22,828 nt of DNA, taken from NCBI GenBank assembly GCA_037385045.1, contig JARRNJ010000034.1:1-22828 (forward strand). The letters run 5' to 3'. This document shows, in pieces, positions 1 through 7,826 of this stretch. The translations under genes and the position numbers were made by a program. The first letter of the stretch is position 1, and each line of letters opens with the position of its first letter. This DNA is from JARRNJ01 sp037385045 (GTDB lineage: Bacteria; Pseudomonadota; Gammaproteobacteria; JASBUN01). Below the pieces are notes generated by a model, which saw only the letters and a list, made by a program, of their open reading frames with translations, had not been told where the DNA came from and made no database searches.

Positions 1-1184
<1,184 letters not shown>

Positions 1185-1299
1185 TTCCCTATCCAACTAC
1201 CAAACAACAGCTCGTACGCCGCCCGGTCATCAGCCCGACGGGCGCCGTGCAGCGGCAAACAATCGGGGGCCGATCTCGGGCAAGGGCCCGCCAAAAAAC

Positions 1300-1839
1300 C
1301 TACAGCTCGTCTTCGAGATCCGCTTCCAGCGCCTCGGCCTCGGCGCGCAGCTTATACAGAAACTGCAGGCGGCCCACGCAGCCCCGCGCAGCTTCCAGAC
1401 TGCCGGCGGCGAATGCCTGCCCGACCTCTGCCGTCAGGGCGCCGATGTCGGCCTGCACCTGTTGCAGAATTTCGCCCACCGCCGCCAATGGGTCGTCCCG
1501 GTCGCGGACCTCGTCCAGCGCCTCACGGCGCTCCATCTGCTCCATCAGGAACGCGGGGTCGCTGAACGTATTGTGCTCGTCATCCCACTCGACCCCGTTG
1601 AGATGCAGCAGGTAGCGCGCCCTGCGCAGCGGATCCTTCAGGACCTGATAGGCTTCGTTGATCTGGGTCGCCCGCTGCATGGACAGGCGCCGTTCCCGGT
1701 CCGACGCGCCGGCGAAGCGGTCGGGATGCGCTGCCTGCTGCAGCTCGCGGTAGCGTGCGCTCAAGGCTTCGGCCGCTACGGCGTACGCCACCGGCAGACC
1801 AAACAGCTCGAAATGGTTACTGGAGAACTCCGACGTCAC
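1300..1839 (-). CDS. hscB: Co-chaperone HscB (J-domain protein of the ISC system)
   Basis: HscB recruits IscU to HscA and stimulates the HscA ATPase. The 179-residue product is close to the usual 171 or so. An N-terminal J domain carries the diagnostic HPD at residues 38-40 (QQAAHPDRF), followed by INEAYQVLKDPLRRARYLL. The C-terminal helical domain contains FLMEQMERREALDE and the end VGRLQFLYKLRAEAEALE, as in the family. The start is GTG; no in-frame ATG lies before the J domain, and a weak GGGA precedes it. It sits 28 nt after iscA and 115 nt before hscA, in the standard isc order. Confidence 0.95.
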   Translation of the reverse strand: MTSEFSSNHFELFGLPVAYAVAAEALSARYRELQQAAHPDRFAGASDRERRLSMQRATQINEAYQVLKDPLRRARYLLHLNGVEWDDEHNTFSDPAFLMEQMERREALDEVRDRDDPLAAVGEILQQVQADIGALTAEVGQAFAAGSLEAARGCVGRLQFLYKLRAEAEALEADLEDEL

Positions 1840-1867
1840 GATCCCGCGCCCGGCACCTCAACGCGGT

Positions 1868-2191
1868 TCAAACGTTGAAGCTCTCGCCGCACCCGCAGGA
1901 GTCCTTGACGTTGGGATTATTGAACTTGAATCCCTCGTTCAGGCCTTCGCGGGTATAGTCGAGCTCCGTGCCCTCCAGGTAGACGAGACTCTTCGGATTG
2001 ACGATCACTTTCACGCCATGGTTTTCGTACACCATGTCGTCGTCTTCGATCTGATCGGCGAACTCGACCACGTACGCCATCCCGGAGCAGCCCGAGGTCT
2101 TCACCCCCAGGCGCAGGCCGACGCCCTTACCCCGGTTGGCGATGAATTTCTTCACCCGATCAGCAGCAGCTTCAGTCAACGTAATAGCCAT
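1868..2191 (-). CDS. iscA: A-type iron-sulfur carrier protein IscA
   Basis: IscA is an A-type carrier that accepts or supplies Fe-S clusters, chiefly for 4Fe-4S maturation. The product is 107 residues, the family length. The three metal-binding cysteines are at C35 (KTSGCSGMAY) and C99/C101 (DSCGCGES), matching E. coli numbering. The frame is open further upstream to an ATG at 2215, but the start at 2191 is preferred. It gives the family N-terminus MAITLTEAAADRV, and AAGGTGA lies about seven bases before it. It is the third structural gene after iscS and iscU, with 28 nt separating it from iscU. Confidence 0.96.
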   Translation of the reverse strand: MAITLTEAAADRVKKFIANRGKGVGLRLGVKTSGCSGMAYVVEFADQIEDDDMVYENHGVKVIVNPKSLVYLEGTELDYTREGLNEGFKFNNPNVKDSCGCGESFNV

Positions 2192-2219
2192 GACGAACTC
2201 ACCTTCGGATTGCATCCGA

Positions 2220-2627
2220 TCAAGCTGACTTCTTTTCCCCGGCCTTGCCGGACTGCTTTTCGCTGTAGTCAGCGATGGCAGCCTTGATGGCGTCTTCGGC
2301 CAGGACCGAACAATGAATCTTCACCGGCGGCAATTCCAGCTCCTCGGCAATCTGGGTGTTCTTGATCTGCCGGGCTTCGTCCAGAGTCTTGCCCTTGACC
2401 CACTCGGTAAGCAGGGAACTGGAGGCGATCGCCGATCCGCAGCCGTAGGTCTTGAAACGGGCATCCTCGATCACGCCCTGCTCGTTGACCTTGATCTGCA
2501 GCTTCATCACGTCGCCACATGCAGGCGCGCCCACCATGCCGGTGCCCACGCCCAGGTCGTTCTTGTCAAACGAGCCGACATTGCGCGGGTTTTCGTAGTG
2601 ATCAAGCACCTTGTCGCTGTACGCCAT
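2220..2627 (-). CDS. iscU: Iron-sulfur cluster scaffold protein IscU
   Basis: IscU is the scaffold on which IscS-derived sulfur and iron are assembled before HscA/HscB-driven release. It has 135 residues. Cluster ligands are all present: C37 with D39 (APACGDVM), C63 (TYGCGSA) and C106 (KIHCSV). The HscA recognition motif LPPVK is at 99-103. The ATG at 2627 has a strong AGGAG eight bases upstream. The C-terminal tail (EKQSGKAGEKKSA) is slightly longer and more lysine-rich than in E. coli. The gene is 51 nt after iscS. Confidence 0.97.
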   Translation of the reverse strand: MAYSDKVLDHYENPRNVGSFDKNDLGVGTGMVGAPACGDVMKLQIKVNEQGVIEDARFKTYGCGSAIASSSLLTEWVKGKTLDEARQIKNTQIAEELELPPVKIHCSVLAEDAIKAAIADYSEKQSGKAGEKKSA

Positions 2628-2678
2628 TTCTCATTCTCCTCGCAATCTATCGTATACGTCACGTACCGCAAGCTGAAT

Positions 2679-3902
2679 TCAATGCGCCGCCCACTGGACG
2701 GTCGACAGGTCGACGCCTTCCTGATACATCTCCCACAACGGGGACAGCTCGCGCAGCTTCTCGACCTGACTGAGCATCAGTTCAATGGTGCGATCCACCT
2801 CTTCGACGGTGGTAAAACGCCCGATGCTGAAGCGGATGGAGCTGTGCGCCAGTTCGTCGTTTCGGCCCAGGGCGCGCAGCACGTAAGACGGCTCGAGGCT
2901 GGATGAAGTACATGCCGAGCCCGAAGAGACCGCGAGATCCTTGACCGCCATCATCAACGATTCGCCCTCGACGAAGTTGAAGCTGACGTTGAGGTTTCCC
3001 GCCACCCGGTGCTCCAGGTCGCCGTTGAGGTAAACTTCCGCGGCGCGGTTGAGACCTTCCCACAGCCGGTTGCGCAGCATCAGCACGCGCTCGTTTTCCG
3101 CCGCCATCTCTTCCTTGGCAATGCGAAACGCCTCGCCCATGCCGACGATCTGGTGGGTTGCCAACGTGCCCGAGCGCATGCCGCGCTCATGGCCGCCGCC
3201 GTGCATCTGCGCTTCGATCCGCACCCGCGGCTTGCGTTGTACGTACAGCGCGCCGATGCCCTTGGGTCCGTAGATTTTATGGGCGGAAAACGACATCAGG
3301 TCGACCATGAGGTCGTCCAGATCGATGGGCACCTTGCCGGCGCTCTGCGCCGCGTCCACATGGAAAATGATGCCCCGTTCACGACAGATCTCGCCCAGAG
3401 CCTTGATGTCCTGGATGACGCCGATTTCGTTGTTCACGTGCATGATCGACACCACGGTGGTGTCGTCGCGAAGGGCCGCCTTGAATTTTTCCAGGTCCAG
3501 GAGGCCGGAGGGCTCCGGGTCCAGGTAGGTGACCTCGAAACCTTCGCGTTCGAGCTGGCGGCAGGTATCCAGCACCGCCTTGTGCTCGGTCTTGCAGGTG
3601 ATGATGTGCTTGCCCTTCTTCCGATAGAAGTGGGCCGCGCCCTTGATCGCCAGGTTGTCGGACTCGGTGGCGCCGGAGGTCCAGACGATTTCCTTGGGGC
3701 TGGCGTTGACCAGCGCCGCCACGTGCGCCCGTGCCTCCTCCACTGCCTCTTCAGCCTGCCAACCGAAGGAGTGGGACCGGGAGGCCGGATTACCGAAAAT
3801 CCCGTCCATGGTGAGGTACGTACACATTTTTTCCGCCACCCGCGGGTCGACGGGCGTCGTCGCTGCGTAGTCAAGATAGATGGGCAGTTTGACGTTGCTC
3901 AC
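2679..3902 (-). CDS. iscS: Cysteine desulfurase IscS
   Basis: This PLP enzyme converts cysteine to alanine and hands persulfide sulfur to IscU and to tRNA thiolation factors. With the start used here it has 407 residues (E. coli 404). The PLP lysine is K209 in SFSAHKIYGPKG. The catalytic cysteine is C331 in SSGSACTSSSLEPSY, whose loop is class I IscS-type. The start is ambiguous: three in-frame GTG codons lie at 3914, 3911 and 3902, with no ATG nearby. 3902 is chosen because AGAGGTGG sits about eight bases before it and the protein then begins MSNVKLPIYLDY, as in the family. It follows iscR across a GC-rich gap of about 104 nt. Confidence 0.96.
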   Translation of the reverse strand: MSNVKLPIYLDYAATTPVDPRVAEKMCTYLTMDGIFGNPASRSHSFGWQAEEAVEEARAHVAALVNASPKEIVWTSGATESDNLAIKGAAHFYRKKGKHIITCKTEHKAVLDTCRQLEREGFEVTYLDPEPSGLLDLEKFKAALRDDTTVVSIMHVNNEIGVIQDIKALGEICRERGIIFHVDAAQSAGKVPIDLDDLMVDLMSFSAHKIYGPKGIGALYVQRKPRVRIEAQMHGGGHERGMRSGTLATHQIVGMGEAFRIAKEEMAAENERVLMLRNRLWEGLNRAAEVYLNGDLEHRVAGNLNVSFNFVEGESLMMAVKDLAVSSGSACTSSSLEPSYVLRALGRNDELAHSSIRFSIGRFTTVEEVDRTIELMLSQVEKLRELSPLWEMYQEGVDLSTVQWAAH

Positions 3903-4006
3903 TTTATTCACCACCTCTTGCTGATTCTCAATTCCGCTCTTCCAGCATTACCGCGCCGCCGGCCCCGCGCCGCTGCGCGCGTCGGTTCAGGCACGGCAGG
4001 CTGCAA

Positions 4007-4504
4007 TCAGGCGCTGGCGCGGCTGGCGGGCGTGCGCGATTCCAGCGTCACGGCCTGCTGCCCATTACCCTTCGAGTCCTGGCGCCCCGCCACTTCCTGC
4101 ACGCCCTCGGTCTGCATCAAATCGCCGAGGCTGATGTTGCTGAGGAAGTCGTAGATCTGGTTGCTGAGATTGACCCACAGGTCATGGGTCAGACAGCGCT
4201 CTGCATCCTGGCAGTTGCTCAATCCGCCACAGCGGGTCGTATCAACCTTCTCATCCACTGCGGTAATCACCTCGGCAACGGCAATCTCATCTGCCGGGCG
4301 GCTCAGCGCGTAACCTCCTCCCGGGCCGCGGGTGCTCTTGACCAGGCCGGTGCGGCGCAGTTTGGTGAAGAGCTGCTCCAGGTAGGAGAGCGAAATACCC
4401 TGACGTTCGGAAATGTCCGCCAGGGAAATGGGGCCGTCCTGGTAATGAATCGCCAGATCCAGCATCGCGGTTACCGCATATCGACCTTTCGTTGTCAGTC
4501 TCAT
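4007..4504 (-). CDS. iscR: Fe-S cluster-sensing transcription regulator IscR
   Basis: IscR is an Rrf2-family regulator. Its 2Fe-2S form represses the isc operon through type 1 sites, and the apo form acts at type 2 sites. The product is 165 residues. The winged-helix DNA-binding domain spans about 1-80 (MRLTTKGRYAVTAMLDLA; TRGPGGGYALSRP). The cluster ligands C92, C98, C104 and H107 are at exactly the E. coli positions. It is the first gene of the isc operon. A near-consensus IscR site lies in its own promoter, so negative autoregulation is strongly suggested. The last 25 or so residues are low-complexity and not conserved. Confidence 0.97.
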   Translation of the reverse strand: MRLTTKGRYAVTAMLDLAIHYQDGPISLADISERQGISLSYLEQLFTKLRRTGLVKSTRGPGGGYALSRPADEIAVAEVITAVDEKVDTTRCGGLSNCQDAERCLTHDLWVNLSNQIYDFLSNISLGDLMQTEGVQEVAGRQDSKGNGQQAVTLESRTPASRASA

Positions 4505-4545
4505 TGCATATTCCCGATAAGCATTAGATAATGAACTGATACTGG

Positions 4546-4574
4546 ATTAGGCCATATCTGACTAATTTAGTCAA
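4546..4574 (-). promoter_or_regulatory. Probable sigma-70 promoter of iscR/isc operon
   Basis: On the minus strand a good -35 box, TTGACT (4574-4569), is followed after 17 bp by a weak -10 candidate CCTAAT (4551-4546); TAATCC two bases on is an alternative. The -35 lies inside the IscR palindrome, so IscR binding would block polymerase. The transcript would have a leader of about 35 nt. The -35 and spacing are visible; the exact -10 is uncertain. Confidence 0.55.
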
Positions 4575-4578
4575 CTAT
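4554..4578 (-). promoter_or_regulatory. IscR type 1 operator upstream of iscR
   Basis: A 25-bp imperfect palindrome matches the published type 1 IscR consensus (ATASYYGACT-R-WWW-Y-AGTCRRSTAT) at every position except the fourth. On the plus strand the core half-sites are TGACTA and TAGTCA, flanked by ATATC and ACTAT, with an AT-only centre. It ends 18 bp from the cysE stop and lies 50 bp upstream of the iscR start. By analogy with E. coli iscR, holo-IscR binds here to repress the operon when clusters are plentiful. Confidence 0.85.
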
Positions 4579-4596
4579 AATTGCAAGCCCGGCCGT

Positions 4597-5427
4597 TCAG
4601 GAATCCTCACCCTTCTTCTCCTCCGGCATCGATACCTCGTCCAGTCCCGCTTCATCGGTCATCGCATCGGCGGTGCTGGAAATCTCGCACGGTTCCAGTT
4701 CAGGCAACTGCATGTCCGCAATCTCTACGCCCAAGTTCTTAATTGCGCCGCACATTTCCTCGAGCCGCTTGTCCATGCCGTGGATGTGGTCGAGCATGCA
4801 GTTAATGGCGTGGGCCACCGGGTCCGGCATTTCCTTGGTCAGGCCATAGGCATCGAAACCGATCTTGCGGGCCAGCGCTTCCCGCGCCCGTTGCCGGTCC
4901 GATTTCTCGGCACTGGGCGCGGCGACGACACGCCCCGGAACCCCCACCACGGTGGCGCCTTCCGGCACGTCCTTCAGCACCACGGCGTTGGAACCGATAC
5001 GGGCGTCGTCGCCCATGACAATCGGGCCCAGGATCTTGGCACCGGCCCCCACCACGACGTTGTTGCCCAATGTGGGATGGCGCTTGCCCTTCTGCCAACT
5101 GGTCCCCCCCAGGGTCACGCCATGATACAGGGTGCAGTCGTCGCCGATTTCGGTGGTCTCACCGATCACCACGCCCATGCCGTGGTCAATGAAGAAACGC
5201 CGCCCGATGGTGGCCGCCGGATGAATCTCGATCCCGGTAAGCCAGCGCGCCAATGCCGACAGCCACCGGGCCAGCCACTTGAGGCCCAGGTTCCAGAGCC
5301 AATGGTGAAAACGGTGGAAAAGTACCGCATGCAGTCCGGGGTAGGTGGTCAGAACCTCGAACCAGCTGCGGGCCGCCGGGTCCCGGTCGAATACACAACG
5401 GACATCTTCGCGAATTCGCTCGAACAT
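4597..5427 (-). CDS. cysE: Serine O-acetyltransferase CysE (EpsC-like, C-terminally extended)
   Basis: It transfers acetyl from acetyl-CoA to serine to give O-acetylserine, the carbon skeleton for cysteine. The 276-residue product has a short helical N-terminus (FERIREDVRCVFDRDPAAR). A left-handed beta-helix of hexapeptide repeats then spans about 68-168, including DHGMGVVIGE at 81-90, YHGVTLGGTSW at 101-111 and VVGVPGRVV. After the helix, about 105 residues form a helical, then acidic tail, longer than in E. coli CysE, whose extra length is N-terminal instead. The ATG at 5427 is chosen over the frame opening at 5481 because it begins the family sequence and has GAGG close upstream. Its position before iscR ties cysteine supply to the IscS sulfur donor. 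Confidence 0.93.
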   Translation of the reverse strand: MFERIREDVRCVFDRDPAARSWFEVLTTYPGLHAVLFHRFHHWLWNLGLKWLARWLSALARWLTGIEIHPAATIGRRFFIDHGMGVVIGETTEIGDDCTLYHGVTLGGTSWQKGKRHPTLGNNVVVGAGAKILGPIVMGDDARIGSNAVVLKDVPEGATVVGVPGRVVAAPSAEKSDRQRAREALARKIGFDAYGLTKEMPDPVAHAINCMLDHIHGMDKRLEEMCGAIKNLGVEIADMQLPELEPCEISSTADAMTDEAGLDEVSMPEEKKGEDS

Positions 5428-5546
5428 ACTGCCTCGCTTTCCTGGCGCCCCTATCGGCGCACGGCGCCGCCCATACCCCATGGGAACGGTCGGGGATTAT
5501 ACCGGTTGCCCGGCGGGAATTCACATGGCACGGCGAGACGCCACGA

Positions 5547-6278
5547 TCAGGAGCGGCGCCGGTCCCGTTGTACCGCAGTCAGGATACCGCGCAGCACGTT
5601 CATCTCGACTTCGTCCGGCCGCGCCCGGTTGAACAGCCGCTTAAGCCGGCGCATCAGATGCTTCGGGTGGTCGGGATCGAGGAATTCCAACTCGATCAAG
5701 ACCCGTTCCAGGTGTTCGTAAAAGCGGGCCATCTGGTCCGCGCCGGCCGGGGCCGGCTGCTCCGCATCGGCGGACGCGGCACCGGGGTTGCCCCCGCGGG
5801 CCGCGAGCGCCAGCTCGTAGCTCAGAACCTGCACCGCGGCGGCGAGATTGAGTGAACCGTAGTCCGGGTTGACGGGAATGTGCACCAGCAGGTGACAGTG
5901 TGCGAGTTCGTCGTTGGTCAGGCCGCTGGATTCACGGCCGAACACCAGGGCCACCGGCCCCGCCGCCGCTTCCGCCAACAGCCGCGGCGCCGCGTCGCGC
6001 GGCTCCGCTTCGGGCCAGGCAAGACGCCGCTGGCGGGCACTGGCGCCAGCTACCAGACGGCACCCGACCAGGGCCTCGTCCAACGACGCGCACGTCCGCG
6101 CCTGCGCCAAGACGTCGTCAGCGCCCGACGCACGCGCGGTGGCTTCGGCATGGGGAAACTGCGCGGGCCGTACCAGCCACAAGCCCCGCAGCCCCATGGT
6201 CTTCATAGCCCGGGCGGCGCCTCCAATATTGCCTGGATGCGAGGTCTCCACCAGGACAATGCGCACGTTGGTCAGCAT
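5547..6278 (-). CDS. trmJ: tRNA (cytidine/uridine-32-2'-O)-methyltransferase TrmJ
   Basis: TrmJ uses SAM to 2'-O-methylate position 32 in the anticodon loop of several tRNAs. The 243-residue product has the SPOUT fold: VRIVLVETSHPGNIGGAARAMKTMGL at 5-30, VFGRESSGLTNDEL at 112-125, and the knot motif NPDYGSLNLAAAVQVLSYEL at 137-156. The C-terminal extension for dimer/tRNA contacts ends LFNRARPDEVEMNVLRGIL. The start at 6278 aligns residue for residue with E. coli MLQNIRIVLVETSH. An ATG six codons earlier (6296) is possible, and neither has a clear ribosome site. It is divergent from suhB and about 120 nt upstream of cysE. Confidence 0.94.
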   Translation of the reverse strand: MLTNVRIVLVETSHPGNIGGAARAMKTMGLRGLWLVRPAQFPHAEATARASGADDVLAQARTCASLDEALVGCRLVAGASARQRRLAWPEAEPRDAAPRLLAEAAAGPVALVFGRESSGLTNDELAHCHLLVHIPVNPDYGSLNLAAAVQVLSYELALAARGGNPGAASADAEQPAPAGADQMARFYEHLERVLIELEFLDPDHPKHLMRRLKRLFNRARPDEVEMNVLRGILTAVQRDRRRS

Positions 6279-6356
6279 GGCACCATCATCATTCATGAAG
6301 TCATCTGAAGGATGGGCCGAAACCGCCGCAGCGGCGAGTGGCGGCCCAGGCGAGCG

Positions 6357-6365
6357 ATTCTATCA
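6357..6365 (-). promoter_or_regulatory. Possible extended -10 promoter for trmJ
   Basis: On the minus strand TGATAGAAT forms an extended -10 element (TG-n-TAGAAT), with no convincing -35 at 17 bp. It lies in the divergent trmJ/suhB gap and would give a leader of about 70 nt containing a GC-rich hairpin around CGCCGC-A-GCGGCG. Confidence 0.4.
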
Positions 6366-6406
6366 GTTTGTGCGGCCGGTGGGCGGACGCCGTGGGGCCA
6401 CGACGC

Positions 6407-6435
6407 TTGGGCACAGCGGCGGCAGATGATATCCT
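6407..6435 (+). promoter_or_regulatory. Probable sigma-70 promoter of suhB
   Basis: TTGGGC at 6407-6412 and TATCCT at 6430-6435 are separated by 17 bp, and the -10 is extended by TG at 6427-6428 (TGATATCCT). The predicted transcript starts about 33 nt before the suhB ATG. Confidence 0.5.
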
Positions 6436-6474
6436 TTGCGCCCTTGCCGTGACTGCACCGAGAGAACCCTCCCC

Positions 6475-7278
6475 ATGCACCCGATGCTCAACATCGCGAT
6501 CCGCGCCGCGCGCAGCGCCGGCAATCTCGTCATGCGCTACGTCGACCGGCTGGATACGCTCGCGGTGGAAAGCAAGCAGCGCAACGACTTCGTCAGTGAA
6601 GTGGACCGCATGGCCGAGGAGGAAATCATCACGATCCTGCGCAAGGCCTACCCCGGCCATGGCATCCTCGCCGAGGAAAGCGGCGCCAGGGCGGGCCGGG
6701 ATGACGAATATGTCTGGGTCATCGATCCTCTCGATGGAACCACGAACTTTCTCTACGGATTCCCCCAGTTCGGCATTTCCATCGCCCTGAAGCACAAAGG
6801 CATAATCGAGCAGGGCGTGGTCTACGATCCGGTTCGCCAGGAACTGTTCACCGCCACCCGCGGCGCCGGCGCCCAGCTCAACAACCGCCGTGTGCGGGTG
6901 TCGCGGCGCAAGGACCTGCACGGCGCCCTGCTCGGCACCGGGTTTCCATTCCGCCAACAGCAGCACCTGGAGGCGTATCTGGGGATGTTCAAGGCACTGT
7001 TCCCCGATACCGCCGGACTGCGCCGCGCCGGCGCCGCATCGCTCGACCTGGCCTATGTGGCGGCGGGCCGCCTGGACGGCTTCTGGGAAATCGGCCTCAG
7101 CGAATGGGACATGGCCGCCGGCGTGCTCCTGATCCGTGAAGCCGGCGGCATCGTCACCGATTTCGGCGGCGGCGACCGCTACCTGGAAACCGGCAACGTG
7201 GTGGCCGGCGGCCCGAAAGTCCACCATGCCATACTCACCGCGATCCGCACCCACCGTACCCCGGCGCTGGAGGCGTGA
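6475..7278 (+). CDS. suhB: Inositol-1-monophosphatase family protein SuhB
   Basis: SuhB hydrolyses inositol monophosphate with magnesium, and in E. coli also joins the Nus antitermination complex on rRNA. The product has 267 residues, identical in length to E. coli SuhB. Metal-site residues are in place: E67 (LAEESG), D84 and D87 in WVIDPLDGTTNF, and D212 in SEWDMAAG. The ATG at 6475 gives MHPMLNIAIRAARSAGN, the family N-terminus. The frame is open upstream but shows no homology there. The ribosome site is weak (GAGA). Divergence from trmJ is conserved in gammaproteobacteria. Confidence 0.96.
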   Translation: MHPMLNIAIRAARSAGNLVMRYVDRLDTLAVESKQRNDFVSEVDRMAEEEIITILRKAYPGHGILAEESGARAGRDDEYVWVIDPLDGTTNFLYGFPQFGISIALKHKGIIEQGVVYDPVRQELFTATRGAGAQLNNRRVRVSRRKDLHGALLGTGFPFRQQQHLEAYLGMFKALFPDTAGLRRAGAASLDLAYVAAGRLDGFWEIGLSEWDMAAGVLLIREAGGIVTDFGGGDRYLETGNVVAGGPKVHHAILTAIRTHRTPALEA

Positions 7279-7313
7279 GCGCCGCCGCACCGCCCCACGA
7301 CCCTCAAGTTTTG

Positions 7314-7354
7314 CCCTGATCAACCGAAACCTTTGATAGGTGCTTCGGTCAGGG
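7314..7354 (+). terminator. Imperfect hairpin downstream of suhB (weak terminator or leader structure)
   Basis: A 41-nt interrupted inverted repeat starts 36 nt after the suhB stop. CCCTGA (7314-7319) pairs with TCAGGG (7349-7354). CCGAA (7324-7328) pairs with TTCGG (7344-7348). ACCT pairs with AGGT around a five-base TTGAT loop. Bulges are TCAA on the left and GC on the right. TTCTTC follows, which is only a weak U-tract, so it could equally be the structured leader of the next small gene. Confidence 0.35.
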
Positions 7355-7379
7355 TTCTTCGGCGCGGTGGTGTGAAGCG

Positions 7380-7688
7380 ATGAGCAAACAGCGGCTTTCC
7401 AATTCGACATTCGGCGGCAAAGCGCTGGAAATGATCATGCGCGACGTACTCGACGGCATGGCCGACCTCGCCATCATGCAAAGCTGGGAGTCGGACTGGG
7501 GCGAATTTGAGGTGTTGGGCAGCGAACCCGTCGGCTGTCCGGACATTGACACGCATAGCGCTGCCGCCGGCAAGCATCAGCCTGAACCAATCGCGGCGGC
7601 CACCGTCGTCGAACTGAAGCCGCGCGGTCACCACAACACCCACGGAACGCTGATGGTCGGCAAAAAAATCGCCGGCCCCCGAGCCTGA
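7380..7688 (+). CDS. Hypothetical protein, 102 residues, family not recognised
   Basis: I do not recognise this product. The frame begins MSKQRLSNSTFGGKALEMIM and its third codon positions are mostly G or C (about 70%), like the neighbours, which favours real coding. The N-terminal half looks helical and mildly acidic (VLDGMADLAIMQSWESDWGEFE). The C-terminal half is Pro/Gly/His-rich without clear structure. There is one cysteine and no membrane helix or signal peptide. The ribosome site is poor (GGTGTGAAG before the ATG). A 107-residue frame on the opposite strand (7643-7320) is less plausible. It could be a lineage-specific gene or spurious. Confidence 0.4.
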   Translation: MSKQRLSNSTFGGKALEMIMRDVLDGMADLAIMQSWESDWGEFEVLGSEPVGCPDIDTHSAAAGKHQPEPIAAATVVELKPRGHHNTHGTLMVGKKIAGPRA

Positions 7689-7754
7689 ATCACGCCTACT
7701 CCGGGATTACCGCTCACCGCCTCCCGGGACCACCCCGGAGAGCTTCCAACCCTG

Positions 7755-7785
7755 CCGGTTGTTGTGCTATACAACGCTCAACGGG
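7755..7785 (+). promoter_or_regulatory. Extended -10 promoter embedded in nested inverted repeats
   Basis: TGCTATACA at 7765-7773 is an extended -10 element (TG-C-TATACA); the -35 (TTCCAA or TCCAAC near 7744-7750) is weak. The -10 sits inside GTTGT...ACAAC (7761-7765/7771-7775). That repeat lies within a wider imperfect repeat CCGGTTG (7755-7761) / CAACGGG (7779-7785) with one mismatch. The arrangement is what one expects of an operator over a promoter. The start point would be near 7780, about 47 nt before the membrane-protein gene. Confidence 0.42.
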
Positions 7786-7826
7786 CTCGCCTGAAGTCCG
7801 CCAAAAAATGCCAGCGGGGAGTAGAA

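Noticed and set aside
1185..1299. The 115-nt gap between hscB and hscA as a separate regulatory region or small gene
   Set aside because: It contains only short GC repeats such as GCCCGACGGGC, with no promoter-like boxes or coding frame with a ribosome site.
3009..4154. 381-codon open frame on the plus strand across iscS and iscR
   Set aside because: It spans two real minus-strand genes and their gap, and is an antisense shadow.
6301..7410. 369-codon open frame on the minus strand opposite suhB
   Set aside because: suhB has all metal ligands and exact family length. The antisense product has no recognisable features.
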